A stretch of 64,000 nucleotides of DNA from Fischerella sp. PCC 9605 (lineage in GTDB: Bacteria; Cyanobacteriota; Cyanobacteriia; Cyanobacteriales; Nostocaceae). Within the stretch, counting starts at the first letter, position 1. Each line of letters opens with the position of its first letter. The notes below the pieces were generated by a model. That model did not search any database. It worked only from the letters and a program-made list of their open reading frames with translations, and had not been told where the DNA came from. Positions 9,333 through 19,026 of the stretch are shown piece by piece. Both the position numbers and the translations under genes were made by a program. The stretch spans positions 1,878,235 to 1,942,234 of the forward strand of contig NZ_KI912149.1 in the NCBI RefSeq assembly GCF_000517105.1, given 5' to 3'.

Positions 9333-9809
9333 ATGAGCGTCATCACCGAATTAATTCTGAATGCTGATAGTGAATCTCGCTATCCTGCTCCTAAAGAGCT
9401 AAGAATTTTTCAAGACTTTGTGAAAACAGGAGACCAACGAATTCGGATTGCAAAAATCTTGGCAGAAAATGAACAACTCATTGTGCAACGTGGCAGCCAG
9501 AGATTCTGGGAACGCTGTCCTAATACTCCTAGTAATAGTGGCAACGAGCGGAAAACAGCTTCCTGTCAGCGTGACCAGGGTTGGTATGTTCGCTTAGTTG
9601 CTTACTCAATCTTAGCGGGCAGTGAGAAACCCTTGGAAGAAATAGGCACTGTTGGCATTAAAGAAATGTACAACAATTTAGAGATCCCACTCAGAAATAT
9701 AGTGGAAGCAATGCGCTGCATTAAAGAAGAAGCTGTATCCATGATGAGTGAGGAAGATGCTGTTGAGGTAGGTCCATATTTCGACTACATCATTAGAGCG
9801 TTGTCATAG
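9333..9809 (+). CDS. apcD: Far-red allophycocyanin alpha subunit, ApcD type (first copy)
   Basis: A 158-residue phycobiliprotein alpha subunit. A bilin would bind at Cys78 in TASCQRDQGWYVRLV. Other marks are the alpha-type FWERCPNTPSNSG and the C-terminal VGPYFDYIIRAL. It is closest to the fourth copy downstream (about 13.5 kb), sharing RKTASCQRDQGWY. It belongs to the ApcD2/D3/D5 set of far-red clusters, which with ApcB2 forms cores absorbing beyond 700 nm; I cannot say which of the three it is. GGAG precedes the ATG. It starts a run of apcD-apcB-apcD-apcE genes. Confidence 0.88.
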   Translation: MSVITELILNADSESRYPAPKELRIFQDFVKTGDQRIRIAKILAENEQLIVQRGSQRFWERCPNTPSNSGNERKTASCQRDQGWYVRLVAYSILAGSEKPLEEIGTVGIKEMYNNLEIPLRNIVEAMRCIKEEAVSMMSEEDAVEVGPYFDYIIRALS

Positions 9810-9924
9810 AACAAAGGAACGGATGAAGAATGAAGTATGAAAAATAAAAAATAAATTTATACTTCATTTTTCGTCTTTTCTTAAATATCTATTACTCGAA
9901 TACTCAAATTAAGGACACAAGATT

Positions 9925-10410
9925 ATGCAAGACGCAATTACTTCTTTGATTAATTCTTCTGACGTTCAAGGCAGATACCTAGATAACAATTCTTTAGACA
10001 AGCTACAACATTACTATCATACTGGTGATATGCGAGCGCGTGCTGCTACTACGATTAGTGCTAATGCCAAAACTATCGTTACTCAGACAGTAGCCAAATC
10101 TCTGCTTTATACAGATATCACGGCTCCTGGTGGCAATATGTATACTTGTCGTCGTTATGCTGCTTGTGTTCGAGACTTAGATTACTTTTTGCGCTATGCT
10201 ACCTACGCCATGTTGGCTGGCGATCCCTCAATTTTAGACGAGCGCATTCTGAATGGTTTGAGGGAAACTTATAACTCGTTGGGTGTTCCCATTGGTGCAA
10301 CTATACGATCAGTGCAAGCAATGAAGGAAGTAACTAATAGCATGATAGGTGCTGATGCAGGTAAAGAAATGGGTGTTTATTTCGACTACATTGCTTCTGG
10401 CTTGAGCTGA
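9925..10410 (+). CDS. apcB2: Far-red allophycocyanin beta subunit ApcB2
   Basis: A 161-residue beta subunit. Evidence is the [23 protein letters not shown]-type core, given here by residues: Asn71 is the methylated-asparagine position of beta subunits and Cys81 is the phycocyanobilin attachment site. The C-terminus [12 protein letters not shown] is typical of ApcB. It is the only beta subunit in the cluster, so it should partner all three ApcD-like alpha subunits. It lies 115 bases after the first apcD gene and 103 before the next. Confidence 0.92.
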   Translation: MQDAITSLINSSDVQGRYLDNNSLDKLQHYYHTGDMRARAATTISANAKTIVTQTVAKSLLYTDITAPGGNMYTCRRYAACVRDLDYFLRYATYAMLAGDPSILDERILNGLRETYNSLGVPIGATIRSVQAMKEVTNSMIGADAGKEMGVYFDYIASGLS

Positions 10411-10513
10411 AGACCAATAAATAGGGAATAGGGAAAAACGATTAATCATCAACTCCCATTCCCAATTTCCAATTCATACTTTTTTACTAGCAATTAACAA
10501 TTTCCTATTTCCA

Positions 10514-10993
10514 ATGAGCATTATTATAAAATCAATTGTAAATGCCGATCGCGAAGCTCGGTATCTCAACGCGGGTGAGTTACGCGCAATTCAAGAGTTT
10601 TATGAAAGTGGAGTTTCTCGGCTGAATCTTGCCGTGACTCTGACGGAAAATGAACAAAAAATTGTAGAAAAGGCAAGTCTAAAATTTTGGGAACGCTGTC
10701 CAAATACGCCTAGTAATAGCGGCAATAGAATGTATCGGAATTCGTGCTTGCGCGATCAAAGTTGGTACATTCGTTTGATTACTTATGCTGTGGTAGTGGG
10801 AGATGTAGAGCCTCTAGCAGAAATTGGCACTATTGGAGTTAAAGAAATGTACGAATCTCTAGAAATTCCCCTACCCAATCTAGTGGAAGCAATTCGTTGC
10901 CTTAAAGAAGTATCTTTAGACTTATTTACCTTAGAAGATGTCACCGAAGTAGCACCTTATTTTGACTATTTGATTCAGAGTTTGATGCCTTAA
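10514..10993 (+). CDS. apcD: Far-red allophycocyanin alpha subunit, ApcD type (second copy)
   Basis: A 159-residue alpha phycobiliprotein with bilin Cys78 in RNSCLRDQSWYIRL, the FWERCPNTPSNSG segment, and C-terminus VAPYFDYLIQSLMP. It is distinct from its two relatives in the cluster at the chromophore flank (MYRNSCLRDQS in place of RKTASCQRDQG), so the three ApcD-like proteins fall into two types. It belongs to the ApcD2/D3/D5 group; the exact paralogue is unresolved. A weak ribosome site precedes ATG 10514. Next gene downstream is apcE2. Confidence 0.87.
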   Translation: MSIIIKSIVNADREARYLNAGELRAIQEFYESGVSRLNLAVTLTENEQKIVEKASLKFWERCPNTPSNSGNRMYRNSCLRDQSWYIRLITYAVVVGDVEPLAEIGTIGVKEMYESLEIPLPNLVEAIRCLKEVSLDLFTLEDVTEVAPYFDYLIQSLMP

Positions 10994-11080
10994 TTGGTTA
11001 GTAGTTAGTAGTTAGTGGTTAGTAGCTAATACTAACAACCAACAAACAACAAATAACAAACAACAACCAACAAATAAGAA
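10993..11080. repeat. Heptamer STRR block between apcD and apcE2
   Basis: TTAGTAG/TTAGTGG units followed by (C)AACAA-rich units occupy nearly all of the 88-bp gap. No ribosome-binding consensus is evident in front of apcE2, although the A-rich repeat lies where one would be expected. Confidence 0.7.
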
Positions 11081-13315
11081 ATGAGTGCTAAAGCAAGTAG
11101 TAGTAGTTCAGTTGCTCATCCACAACTATATCAAACTGTACCTATTGCAGTTATTTCACAAGCAGAACAACAGGAGCGTTGTTTAAAGCGTACTGAACTT
11201 CAAGAGCTAAAGTCATTTTTTAGTTCTGGTAATAAGCGTTTAGAAATTGTAGAAACGCTAACTAAAAATGCAGACGAAATTGTATCTGTGGGGGCAAATC
11301 GGATTTTTGTTGGCGGTTTTCCAATGGATTACTTGGAAAAACCTCAAGATCTTTTAGGATTGCCAGGTTCTGGTTACTATGTGGGTGAGGATTTCCTGAG
11401 TGCAGCACGCAGAAATGGTAATGTTCTGGATAAGGAACGGCTGAATTTAATACCAACGCCAAGATTTTTCAATCCTTTGAGGAGTTGGTGGGAACAAGCG
11501 CGTACCCTCTTCACTGATAGAGATCCACTTCCGGAGGGTTTCCGTTTTATCAATATTTCTCGCTACGGGCCGACGAGAATGAAACGGTCTATGCGAGACT
11601 TAGCATGGTTTTTACGGTATATAACTTTTGCAATTGTTGCTGGTGATACTAGTATTTTGTCAGCCAATGCCAGAGGCTTGCGCGGCATCATTCCAGAAGA
11701 TGTAACAGATGCTACTGTTGTTGCTCTTAAGGAAATGCAACGTCAATCCCTCAGCTACTTTGCAAATGATGCTGAGGCACAGGAAATTATCAAGCATAAT
11801 TTTGAAGTATTGATATCGGAATACCTTGTTGAAAAACCTCCAGCCCAACTAAGAATAGGGGTTTCCAACGAGCAGCAGGGTTTGGTATTGCCTCAAAGTT
11901 ATGCGATCGCCTCACTCGTGCGACTCAAGTATGTGATGAAGTCGGTCTTACCAGAGACAGAAAAGCAAGCAGTAATTAAAGCTGCCTATCGGCAAGTCTT
12001 TGAGCGCGATGTGACTGCTACCTATGGTTTCCCTGTAGATGAATTGGAGTCCCAAGTCAAGGGTGGACAAATTTCCATGAAGGAATTTGTTCGTCGTTTG
12101 GGTAAATCTCGCCTCTACCGCAGACTTTTCTGGGAGCCTTATACCATCAGTCGCGTGATTGAATTGGCAATGCGTCACTTTTTGGGACGGGGATTGAGTT
12201 CTCTAGAAGAGTTCCAAGAATACTTTGCTGTAGTTACCAAAGGTGGTTTACCCAAGCTAGTTGACACTTTGGTAGATTCCCAAGAATACGCTGACTACTT
12301 TGGCGAGGAAACAGTACCATATCTGCGTGGCTTGGGACAAGAAGCTCAGGAGTGCCGTAATTGGGGGCCGCAGATAGATTTGTTTAAGTACAGCGCTGCT
12401 GTGCACAAAGTACCCCAGTTTGTGACACTGTTTGGCAAATACACCAAACCATTACCCAATCAGCATCCTTACGGTTCTGGTAACGACCCCCTCGAAATTC
12501 AATTTGGTGCAATTTTCCCTGTAGATACTTTACCCGCAACGACTCTCCACAGTCCTGCACCCTTTGGTAAAGATAACCGCCGCATTCTGATTAGCTCGAA
12601 TGGCTTGGGACAAGTTCCAGGCACTGTGGGAAGGGTAATCAAGTTAGATCATCCAGTAAATGGTAAACAAGCACCACCCAATGTCAGCCTAACGAAAAAT
12701 TCCCTGTCCGCAGTGATTCAGGGTGCTTATCGGCAGGTATTTGGACGCGATGTCTTTGAGGGTCAGCGTATAACAGTTGCAGAATCAGCGCTCCTAAGTG
12801 GTGCAATTACAATGCGGGAGTTTATCCGCCAGTTAGCCAAATCTAAATTATTCCGCAGTATGTTTTGGGAACCACTGTACGTAACTAAGGCGATTGAATA
12901 CATCCATCGGCGCTTGTTGGGTCGTCCTACCTATGGGCGACAAGAAATGAATCATTACTACGACATCTCTGCAAATCAAGGCTTTTACGCGCTGATTGAT
13001 GAAATGATCGATAGCCCAGAATATATGCAAACTTTTGGAGAAGATACGGTTCCTTATGAACGCTATGTTACCCCCAGAGGTTTTGCAATGCGATCGCCTA
13101 AAGCGTCTTACGCTGTAAATCTGTCGGAAAAATCTTTGCTGTCATCCCCATCAGAATTAGACAGGTTTGTTCCCAACCACCGCAACGGAGAAACACAAAC
13201 TTTGCCAGAGTTGGTAAATGGGTGTGAGACTAACCTCCAAGAACAAAAGCTGGAAGCAGAATTAACTCCAGTGATTGAGTCTGAAAGCGAAGAAAGCTAT
13301 ATCAATCCTGTCTGA
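11081..13315 (+). CDS. apcE2: ApcE2, far-red phycobilisome core-membrane linker
   Basis: A 744-residue core-membrane linker anchoring the bicylindrical far-red phycobilisome core to photosystem II. The phycobiliprotein-like domain (about 20-235) is interrupted by a loop insertion (about 75-150). The region that carries the chromophore Cys in ordinary ApcE reads IIPEDVTDATV (203-213) with no Cys, the known ApcE2 signature for a non-covalently held, strongly red-shifted bilin. Two linker repeats follow (about 300-425 and 545-670), each starting AYRQVF.RDV, then a 70-residue acidic tail. Two repeats fit a two-cylinder core. A hairpin follows the stop, and a further apcD lies 150 bases downstream. 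Confidence 0.94.
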   Translation: MSAKASSSSSVAHPQLYQTVPIAVISQAEQQERCLKRTELQELKSFFSSGNKRLEIVETLTKNADEIVSVGANRIFVGGFPMDYLEKPQDLLGLPGSGYYVGEDFLSAARRNGNVLDKERLNLIPTPRFFNPLRSWWEQARTLFTDRDPLPEGFRFINISRYGPTRMKRSMRDLAWFLRYITFAIVAGDTSILSANARGLRGIIPEDVTDATVVALKEMQRQSLSYFANDAEAQEIIKHNFEVLISEYLVEKPPAQLRIGVSNEQQGLVLPQSYAIASLVRLKYVMKSVLPETEKQAVIKAAYRQVFERDVTATYGFPVDELESQVKGGQISMKEFVRRLGKSRLYRRLFWEPYTISRVIELAMRHFLGRGLSSLEEFQEYFAVVTKGGLPKLVDTLVDSQEYADYFGEETVPYLRGLGQEAQECRNWGPQIDLFKYSAAVHKVPQFVTLFGKYTKPLPNQHPYGSGNDPLEIQFGAIFPVDTLPATTLHSPAPFGKDNRRILISSNGLGQVPGTVGRVIKLDHPVNGKQAPPNVSLTKNSLSAVIQGAYRQVFGRDVFEGQRITVAESALLSGAITMREFIRQLAKSKLFRSMFWEPLYVTKAIEYIHRRLLGRPTYGRQEMNHYYDISANQGFYALIDEMIDSPEYMQTFGEDTVPYERYVTPRGFAMRSPKASYAVNLSEKSLLSSPSELDRFVPNHRNGETQTLPELVNGCETNLQEQKLEAELTPVIESESEESYINPV

Positions 13316-13343
13316 TTGAGAAAAATTTGTTTCTCTTGGTGTC

Positions 13344-13400
13344 TTTGTGTCTTGGTGTTTCAAAAAAGATTTTTTCACCACCAAGACGCTAAGACACAAA
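13344..13400. repeat. Hairpin repeat after apcE2 (CTTGGTG/CACCAAG family)
   Basis: GTCTTGGTG (13349-13357) and CACCAAGAC (13379-13387) form a stem around a loop ending in TTTTTT. An alternative outer pairing, TTTGTGTCTT (13344-13353) with AAGACACAAA (13391-13400), is also possible. A near-identical hairpin occurs at 45419-45470, so this is a dispersed repeat; here it may also help end apcE2 transcripts. Confidence 0.7.
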
Positions 13401-13465
13401 GAAGTTACTGATATTTGGGTTAGTTTCCTACCCCTAATTGCTCAAATCCAAAATCCAAAATTGAT

Positions 13466-13987
13466 ATGAGTCTCGTAAAGCAAGTAATTGATAACGCTGA
13501 CGAACAGATGCGCTATCCTACTCCCGGAGAAATCCGCATGATTCAAAATTTTTGCCATTCGGGGGACAAACGGATTCGCATTGCTACAACTTTGGCTAGT
13601 AACCAAAATCGGCTTGTAGAAACAGCTAGTCAGAAGTTCTGGAAGCGGTGTCCAGTGACACCCAGTAATAGCGGCAACATGAGGAAAACAGCTTCCTGTC
13701 AACGCGATCAAGGTTGGTATATCCGCTTAGTTGCCTATTGTGTTTTGGCAGGAAATGAGCAGCCCCTAACAGAAATTGGCACAGTTGGAATGCAACAAAT
13801 GTATCAATCTTTAGGAATTCCGCTCTCTAATTGGGTTGAGGCAGTGCGTTGTATTAAAGAAGAAGCTCAAGCACTGCTTGGTGATGAAGATGCTGCGGAA
13901 GTCACTCCTTATTTCGACCACATTATTCAAACCCTCTCCTTTCCAGGTGCTCCTTATTTTATGAATGATGGTCGGTCGGATTGGTGA
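13466..13987 (+). CDS. apcD: Far-red allophycocyanin alpha subunit, ApcD type (third copy)
   Basis: A 173-residue alpha phycobiliprotein with Cys78 in TASCQRDQGWYIRLV, FWKRCPVTPSNSG and VTPYFDHIIQTL. Compared with the other two copies it carries an extra 14-residue tail (FPGAPYFMNDGRSD plus W). The tail runs into a GATCGGGG repeat, so it probably arose by stop-codon loss into repeat DNA; whether it affects trimer packing is unknown. It belongs to the ApcD2/D3/D5 group. It lies between apcE2 and psbD3. Confidence 0.87.
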   Translation: MSLVKQVIDNADEQMRYPTPGEIRMIQNFCHSGDKRIRIATTLASNQNRLVETASQKFWKRCPVTPSNSGNMRKTASCQRDQGWYIRLVAYCVLAGNEQPLTEIGTVGMQQMYQSLGIPLSNWVEAVRCIKEEAQALLGDEDAAEVTPYFDHIIQTLSFPGAPYFMNDGRSDW

Positions 13988-14152
13988 TGGGGGATCGGGG
14001 ATCGGCGATCGGGGATTGGGGGACAAGGAGGACAAGGGGGACAAGGGGGACTTATCAATTCAAAATTCAAAATTGGTAAGAGAAGGGAGACAAGGGGGAC
14101 AAGTCTAATTCTTTACCTTTCCCCGATCCCCAATCCCCGATCCCCGATCCCT
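13985..14152. repeat. Low-complexity GATCGGGG / GACAAGGGG repeats
   Basis: Direct units of GATCGGGGATCGG and GACAAGGGG followed by inverted-sense CCCCGATCCC units about 100 bases later, so the region can fold back on itself. The same GATCGGGG class is seen after psbC2 (16750-16866). It separates the apcD and psbD3 genes. Confidence 0.7.
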
Positions 14153-14186
14153 AGTTCAAAGTTTTTTAGCAAAAGGATAAGTTCTT

Positions 14187-15248
14187 ATGACGATTGCAAT
14201 TAGACCCTCACGGACAAGGGGGTTTGAATGGTTTTATGTCCTCGATGACTGGCTGAAACGCGATCGCTTTGTTTTTATCGGTTGGTCAGGTTTGTTACTC
14301 TTCCCCTGTGCTTACCTGGCGATTGGAGGTTGGTTTACTGGTACGACTTTCGTTACTTCTTGGTACACTCACGGTATAGTGAGTTCTTACTTGGAAGGCT
14401 GTAACTTCCTGACTGCGGCTGTTTCCACTCCCGCTGATAGCATGGGACATTCCTTGCTGTTTTTGTGGGGACCGGAGGCGCAGTGGGATTTTACTCGTTG
14501 GTGTCAAATTGGTGGTTTGTGGACTTTTGTCGCCCTACATGGTGTCTTTGGTTTAATCGGCTTCATGCTGCGCCAATTTGAGATTGCTCGTGCAGTTGGC
14601 GTTCGACCCTACAATGCGATCGCTTTTTCTGCTCCCATCTCCGTATTTGTTTCTGTCTTCCTCATTTATCCATTAGGACAATCTTCCTGGTTTTTTGCGC
14701 CCTCGTTTGGAGTCGCTGCAATTTTCCGTTTCTTACTATTCTTCCAAGCTTTCCACAACTATACGCTGAACCCGTTTCACATGATGGGAGTCGCTGGTGT
14801 ATTAGGAGGTGCGCTGTTGTGTGCCATTCACGGCGCGACAGTAGAAAACACCTTGTTTAGAGACAGCAGAGGCTTTAACACTTTCGGAGGTTTTTCTCCT
14901 ACTCAAGCAGAAGAAACCTATTCATTTGTGACTGCTAACCGCTACTGGTCGCAGATTTTCGGGATTGCCTTTTCTAACAAGCGATGGTTGCATTTCTTTA
15001 TGTTGTTTGTGCCCGTCACAGGCTTGTGGATGAGTTCTATTGGCATGGTGGGCTTAGCGTTTAACCTGCGGGCTTATGACTTTGTATCCCAGGAAATCCG
15101 CGCAGCCGAAGACCCGGAATTTGAAACATTCTATACCAAAAACATCCTGCTGAATGAGGGAGCCAGAGCCTGGATGGCGACTCAAGACCAGCCCCATGAA
15201 AAGTTTCAATTCCCTGAAGAGGTACTGCCCCGTGGAAATGCTGAATGA
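14187..15248 (+). CDS. psbD3: Far-red D2 protein of photosystem II
   Basis: A 353-residue D2 reaction-centre subunit. Family marks are [75 protein letters not shown] and [11 protein letters not shown]. The C-terminus now reads LPRGNAE because a 91-bp tandem duplication shifts the frame. The expected ending LPRGNAL still exists in the second copy of the duplication, where psbC2 starts. AAAGGATAAG precedes the ATG. It forms a transcription pair with psbC2. Confidence 0.94.
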   Translation: MTIAIRPSRTRGFEWFYVLDDWLKRDRFVFIGWSGLLLFPCAYLAIGGWFTGTTFVTSWYTHGIVSSYLEGCNFLTAAVSTPADSMGHSLLFLWGPEAQWDFTRWCQIGGLWTFVALHGVFGLIGFMLRQFEIARAVGVRPYNAIAFSAPISVFVSVFLIYPLGQSSWFFAPSFGVAAIFRFLLFFQAFHNYTLNPFHMMGVAGVLGGALLCAIHGATVENTLFRDSRGFNTFGGFSPTQAEETYSFVTANRYWSQIFGIAFSNKRWLHFFMLFVPVTGLWMSSIGMVGLAFNLRAYDFVSQEIRAAEDPEFETFYTKNILLNEGARAWMATQDQPHEKFQFPEEVLPRGNAE

Positions 15249-15331
15249 GGGAGCCAGAGCCTGGATGGTGACTCAAGACTAGCCCCATGAAAAGTTTCAA
15301 TTCCCTGAAGAGGTAATACCCCGTGGAAACG
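15150..15331 (+). repeat. 91-bp tandem duplication across the psbD3/psbC2 junction
   Basis: Copy 1 is 15150-15240 and copy 2 is 15241-15331; they differ at only a handful of positions, mostly transitions. The unit covers the last codons of psbD plus the psbC start region. Since 91 is not a multiple of three, psbD3 stops at 15246-15248, just inside copy 2, and the ancestral overlapping stop (CCCCGTGGAAACGCC then CTTTGA) remains unused in copy 2. Confidence 0.95.
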
Positions 15332-16747
15332 CCCTTTGATTCTACAGTTTCAAAACCAAAAGACGAAGTTCAGAAACCTGCTTATATCGTCAATTCACCA
15401 AGCGAAGGCCGTGATGAAGCCTCCACTGGATATGCTTGGTGGGCTGGTAACGCTCGTTTTATTAACCAATCTGGTCGGTTTTTAGGTGCTCATGTTGCCC
15501 ATGCAGGGCTGATTGCCTTCTGGGCAGGAGCGATGTTGCTGTTTGAAGTCGCTCACTTTGTCCCGGAAAAACCGATGTATGACCAAGGTCTGATCTTAAT
15601 GCCTCACATTGCTGCCCTTGGTTTTGGTGTCGGGCCAGGAGGTCAGGTAGTAGATATCTTTCCATTTTTTGCGATCGCTGTAGCTCACCTCATCGGCTCT
15701 GCTGTTTTGGGTTTTGGTGGCATCTATCACTCCCTCAAAGGCCCGCAAAAACTTCCTGGTTTCTTTAACTTTGATTGGAGCGATAAAGATAAAGTCACTA
15801 GCATTTTGGGATATCACCTTATTGCTCTGGGTGTCGCCGCCTTCTTACTTGTCGGTAAGGCGATGTTGTGGGGTGGGTTGTATGACACCTGGGCACCTGG
15901 AGGTGGTGCTGTACGCCTTGTTACCAATCCTACTCTTGACCCCAGAATCATCTTTGGTTATCTGTTCAAAGGTTTTACAGGTGGAGCAGGTAATATTGCT
16001 AGTGTTGACAACCTAGAGGATTTAGTCGGCGGTCATATTTGGATCGGTTCGCTGCTGATACTTGGTGGTATTTGGCACATTGTTACCAAGCCTTTTAAGT
16101 GGACTCACAAAGCCTTTATTTGGTCGGGTGAAGCTTACCTTTCACAAAGCTTGGGTAATGTAGCCGGACAAGCATTTATTGCCACGATGTTCATCTGGTT
16201 TAACAACACTGCCTATCCCAGCGAATTTTACGGGCCGACAGTTGCTGAATCTTCCAATGCTCAGGCGCTAGTCTTTCTCGTGCGTGACCAAAATTTAGGA
16301 GCAAATGTCGCTTCAGCGCAAGGGCCAACAGGTCTAGGGAAATATTTAATGCGATCGCCAACCGGAGAAATTATCTTTGGTGGGGAAACCATGCGCTTTT
16401 GGGATGTCAAAGCCCCCTGGCTAGAACCTCTGCGTGGCCCAAATGGTCTAGATATTGACAAACTTCAGCATGATGTCCAGCCTTGGCAAATTCGCCGTGC
16501 TTCTGAATACATGACCCATGCGCCCATTGGTTCCCTGAATTCTGTCGGCGGCTTAGCAACTGAACTCAACTCCTTTAACTTTGTTGGGCCCCGTGCCTGG
16601 CTAGCTTCTGCACATTTTGTCTTTGCTCTCCTTTTCTTAGTTGGTCATCTCTGGCATGCCGGTCGCGCCCGAGCAGCCGCAGCAGGCTTTGAAAGGGGTA
16701 TAGACCGAGAAGATGAGCCAGTTCTATCCATGCCTCCATTAGATTAG
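15323..16747 (+). CDS. psbC2: Far-red CP43 antenna protein of photosystem II
   Basis: A 474-residue six-helix chlorophyll protein. It starts with GTG at 15323 (reads METPFDST), the conserved psbC start, with GAAGAGG upstream. The lumenal loop keeps GGETMRFWD, which carries the CP43 Glu354 and Arg357 that serve the Mn cluster, followed by [13 protein letters not shown]. Chlorophyll-binding His residues occur in the helices ([33 protein letters not shown]). In ordinary genomes psbC overlaps the end of psbD; here 74 bases separate the two because of the tandem duplication. Confidence 0.94.
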   Translation: METPFDSTVSKPKDEVQKPAYIVNSPSEGRDEASTGYAWWAGNARFINQSGRFLGAHVAHAGLIAFWAGAMLLFEVAHFVPEKPMYDQGLILMPHIAALGFGVGPGGQVVDIFPFFAIAVAHLIGSAVLGFGGIYHSLKGPQKLPGFFNFDWSDKDKVTSILGYHLIALGVAAFLLVGKAMLWGGLYDTWAPGGGAVRLVTNPTLDPRIIFGYLFKGFTGGAGNIASVDNLEDLVGGHIWIGSLLILGGIWHIVTKPFKWTHKAFIWSGEAYLSQSLGNVAGQAFIATMFIWFNNTAYPSEFYGPTVAESSNAQALVFLVRDQNLGANVASAQGPTGLGKYLMRSPTGEIIFGGETMRFWDVKAPWLEPLRGPNGLDIDKLQHDVQPWQIRRASEYMTHAPIGSLNSVGGLATELNSFNFVGPRAWLASAHFVFALLFLVGHLWHAGRARAAAAGFERGIDREDEPVLSMPPLD

Positions 16748-17074
16748 TTGGCGATCGGGAATTAGGGATCGGGGATCGGGAATAGGGAATTACTTAATCC
16801 TTAAACTCTCCCTTCCCTTCCCATTTCCCAATCCCCAATCCTCTATCACCAATCCCCGATCTCCCCACTCCCCATTAGGACTATGCAGTATTTGCTAAAA
16901 AATCAAATCATTGACTCCGTGGTTCACATAACTTTGTTGATGTTTTTTTGTGTGATTTTGTTTTTTTGAAAAATTTTTTTCCTGATTCAGCATCAGGTAC
17001 ATACCTACGACTTTTGTTCTAAATAAGAGTTTAATACTCTTGACTTTTGACTTTTGACTAAGGAAGCACAATCA
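16748..17074. other. psbC2-psbB2 intergenic region with GATCGGGG repeats
   Basis: About 330 bases without a gene. The first 120 contain GATCGGGG/CCCCAATCCCCGATC direct and inverted repeats, the rest is AT-rich with long T-runs (16930-16985). Just upstream of psbB2, TGACTTTTGAC units repeat in tandem (17039-17059); a similar TTTTGAC repeat occurs at 37891-37944. A psbB2 promoter probably lies here but I cannot assign -10/-35 boxes. Confidence 0.5.
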
Positions 17075-18607
17075 ATGGGATTACCTTGGTATAGAGTTCA
17101 TACAGTGGTCTTAAATGACCCGGGACGACTTATTGCTGTACACCTGATGCACAATGCCCTTTGTGCAGGCTTTGCTGGTTCGATGCTTTTGTTTGAACTA
17201 GCTTTGTACGATCCTAGCGATCCACTACTCAATCCCATGTGGCGGCAGGGATGTTTTTTAATGCCGTTCGTAGCACGCTTGGGAGTGACAAATTCTTGGC
17301 AAGGCTGGAGCGTTACAGGTGAAACCTTCGCAGATCCTGGTTTTTGGACGTTTGAAACTGTAGCCATAGCTCACATTGTCTTTTCAGGTCTTCAGTTTCT
17401 GGCTGCTTGCTGGCACTGGTTTTACTGGGATCTCGCCACATTCTTCGACTCCAAAACGGGCGAACCAACTTTAGATTTGCCCAAAATTTTTGGCATTCAC
17501 CTATTCTTAGCTGGTTTACTCTGCTTTGGTTTTGGTGCTTTTCATCTCACCGGTATTTTTGGCCCGGGTATGTGGGTTTCTGACCCATATGGGCTAACTG
17601 GTCATGTTCAAGGAGTTGCACCAGTATGGGGGCCAGAGGGTTTTAATCCCCAAAATCCTGGTGGGGTTGTTGCTCACCACATTGCAGCGGGTATTGTGGG
17701 AATTATTGGCGGACTTTTCCATATAGTTGTTCGACCCCCCGAGGTACTGTACAGGGGGTTAAGGATGGGAAATATTGAAACCGTCCTTGCCAGTGCGCTT
17801 GCCACTTTCTTTTTTGCAGGTTTTGTGGCTGCTGGCAGTATGTGGTATGGAACTGCTACCACACCAATTGAACTGTGGGGACCAACTCGTTATCAGTGGG
17901 ATCAAAACTACTTCAAACAAGAGATTGATAGGCGAGTGCAAGCTGGTTTAGACGAGGGTAAAACTCTCTCACAATCTTGGTCAGCTATCCCAGAGAAACT
18001 GGCTTTCTATGACTATATTGGCAATAATCCTGCCAAGGGTGGTTTATTCCGAGTGGGTCGAATGGTCGATGGAGATGGAGTTGCTCAAAGCTGGCTTGGT
18101 CATCTAGTATTCAAAGACCGTGAAGGACGGGAATTGACAGTTCGTCGAATGCCTACTTTCTTTGAAACCTTCCCAGTTGTTCTGACTGACAAAGATGGTG
18201 TAGTGCGTGCAGATATTCCCTTCCAGCGAGCAGAGGCAAAATATAGCTTTGAGCAAACTGGCGTTAATGTCAGCTTCTTTGGCGGGACACTTGATGGTCA
18301 AACGTTTACAGACCCTATGACGGTGAAGAAGTACGCACGTCAGGCTCTACTGGGTGAACCTTTTAAATTTGACCGCACAATCCACAATTCCGATGGAGTT
18401 TTCCGAACTAGTAACCGGGGCTTTTTTGCCTTTTTCCACACTTGCTTTGCTTTGGTGTGGTTTTTCGGACACATCTGGCATGGTTCTCGTGCCATCTACC
18501 GGGATGTATTTGCTGGCATTGACCCAGAACTTGATGAACAGGTAGAGTTTGGTGTTTTCCAGAAAGTGGGAGATACAACCACACGTAAGAAGCAAGCAGT
18601 TATCTAA
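17075..18607 (+). CDS. psbB2: Far-red CP47 antenna protein of photosystem II
   Basis: A 510-residue six-helix core antenna protein. It starts at ATG 17075 ([18 protein letters not shown], the invariant CP47 N-terminus) with AAGGAAG upstream; the in-frame TTG at 17054 is rejected because it precedes this N-terminus. Conserved segments include [47 protein letters not shown] and the C-terminal [21 protein letters not shown]. The lumenal loop is full length. It is followed by a 12-bp-stem hairpin and psbH2. Confidence 0.94.
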   Translation: MGLPWYRVHTVVLNDPGRLIAVHLMHNALCAGFAGSMLLFELALYDPSDPLLNPMWRQGCFLMPFVARLGVTNSWQGWSVTGETFADPGFWTFETVAIAHIVFSGLQFLAACWHWFYWDLATFFDSKTGEPTLDLPKIFGIHLFLAGLLCFGFGAFHLTGIFGPGMWVSDPYGLTGHVQGVAPVWGPEGFNPQNPGGVVAHHIAAGIVGIIGGLFHIVVRPPEVLYRGLRMGNIETVLASALATFFFAGFVAAGSMWYGTATTPIELWGPTRYQWDQNYFKQEIDRRVQAGLDEGKTLSQSWSAIPEKLAFYDYIGNNPAKGGLFRVGRMVDGDGVAQSWLGHLVFKDREGRELTVRRMPTFFETFPVVLTDKDGVVRADIPFQRAEAKYSFEQTGVNVSFFGGTLDGQTFTDPMTVKKYARQALLGEPFKFDRTIHNSDGVFRTSNRGFFAFFHTCFALVWFFGHIWHGSRAIYRDVFAGIDPELDEQVEFGVFQKVGDTTTRKKQAVI

Positions 18608-18616
18608 AACCCAAGA

Positions 18617-18650
18617 CTGTAGAGACGCTTCAAATAGCGCGTCTCTACAG
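18617..18650 (+). terminator. GTAGAGACGC-type hairpin between psbB2 and psbH2
   Basis: CTGTAGAGACGC (18617-18628) pairs perfectly with GCGTCTCTACAG (18639-18650), 10 bases after the psbB2 stop, loop 10. This dispersed GTAGAGACGC palindrome also occurs at 34623-34650 in this window. It could attenuate or stabilise the psbB2-psbH2 transcript; no T-run follows. Confidence 0.6.
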
Positions 18651-18700
18651 AATGCTTACACAGAAGGAAAAAATACCATCAAAAATAGTCGGAGGAATTT

Positions 18701-18907
18701 ATGCAAGCACAAAAGTTTCAACCCAAAAAAGTCGCACCTTTACAATATTTATTCAAAAAATTAAATACTGAGGCAGGTAAAGTTACCCCTGGTTGGGGTA
18801 CTACACCACTAATGGCTGCCTTGATGCTGTTGTTGTTTATTTTCTTATTAATGATTTTAGAGATTGTCAATTCCTCAATTTTGCTTGAAGGAATCAATAT
18901 GAGTTGA
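18701..18907 (+). CDS. psbH2: Far-red PsbH small subunit of photosystem II
   Basis: A 68-residue one-helix subunit. The [25 protein letters not shown] segment (residues about 14-38) is the diagnostic PsbH motif, followed by one membrane helix and [10 protein letters not shown] strong GGAGGAATTT ribosome site precedes the ATG. It is downstream of psbB2 as in other far-red clusters. In known clusters the photosystem I genes psaA2/psaB2 follow; here they do not. Confidence 0.92.
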   Translation: MQAQKFQPKKVAPLQYLFKKLNTEAGKVTPGWGTTPLMAALMLLLFIFLLMILEIVNSSILLEGINMS

Positions 18908-19026
18908 ACAAGCTTAAGCAACTCATCACAGGTGGGAGGTAGGAAAAGTAGGGGAAGTAGATCTAAATAATTACTAACCACCAGCAATCAACTATTAACT
19001 ACTAATCAATAAACTGAGGTATTTAA

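Noticed and set aside
13811-14044. 77-codon leftward frame, Ser/Pro-rich
   Set aside because: Translation of GATCGGGG repeats on the opposite strand of apcD.
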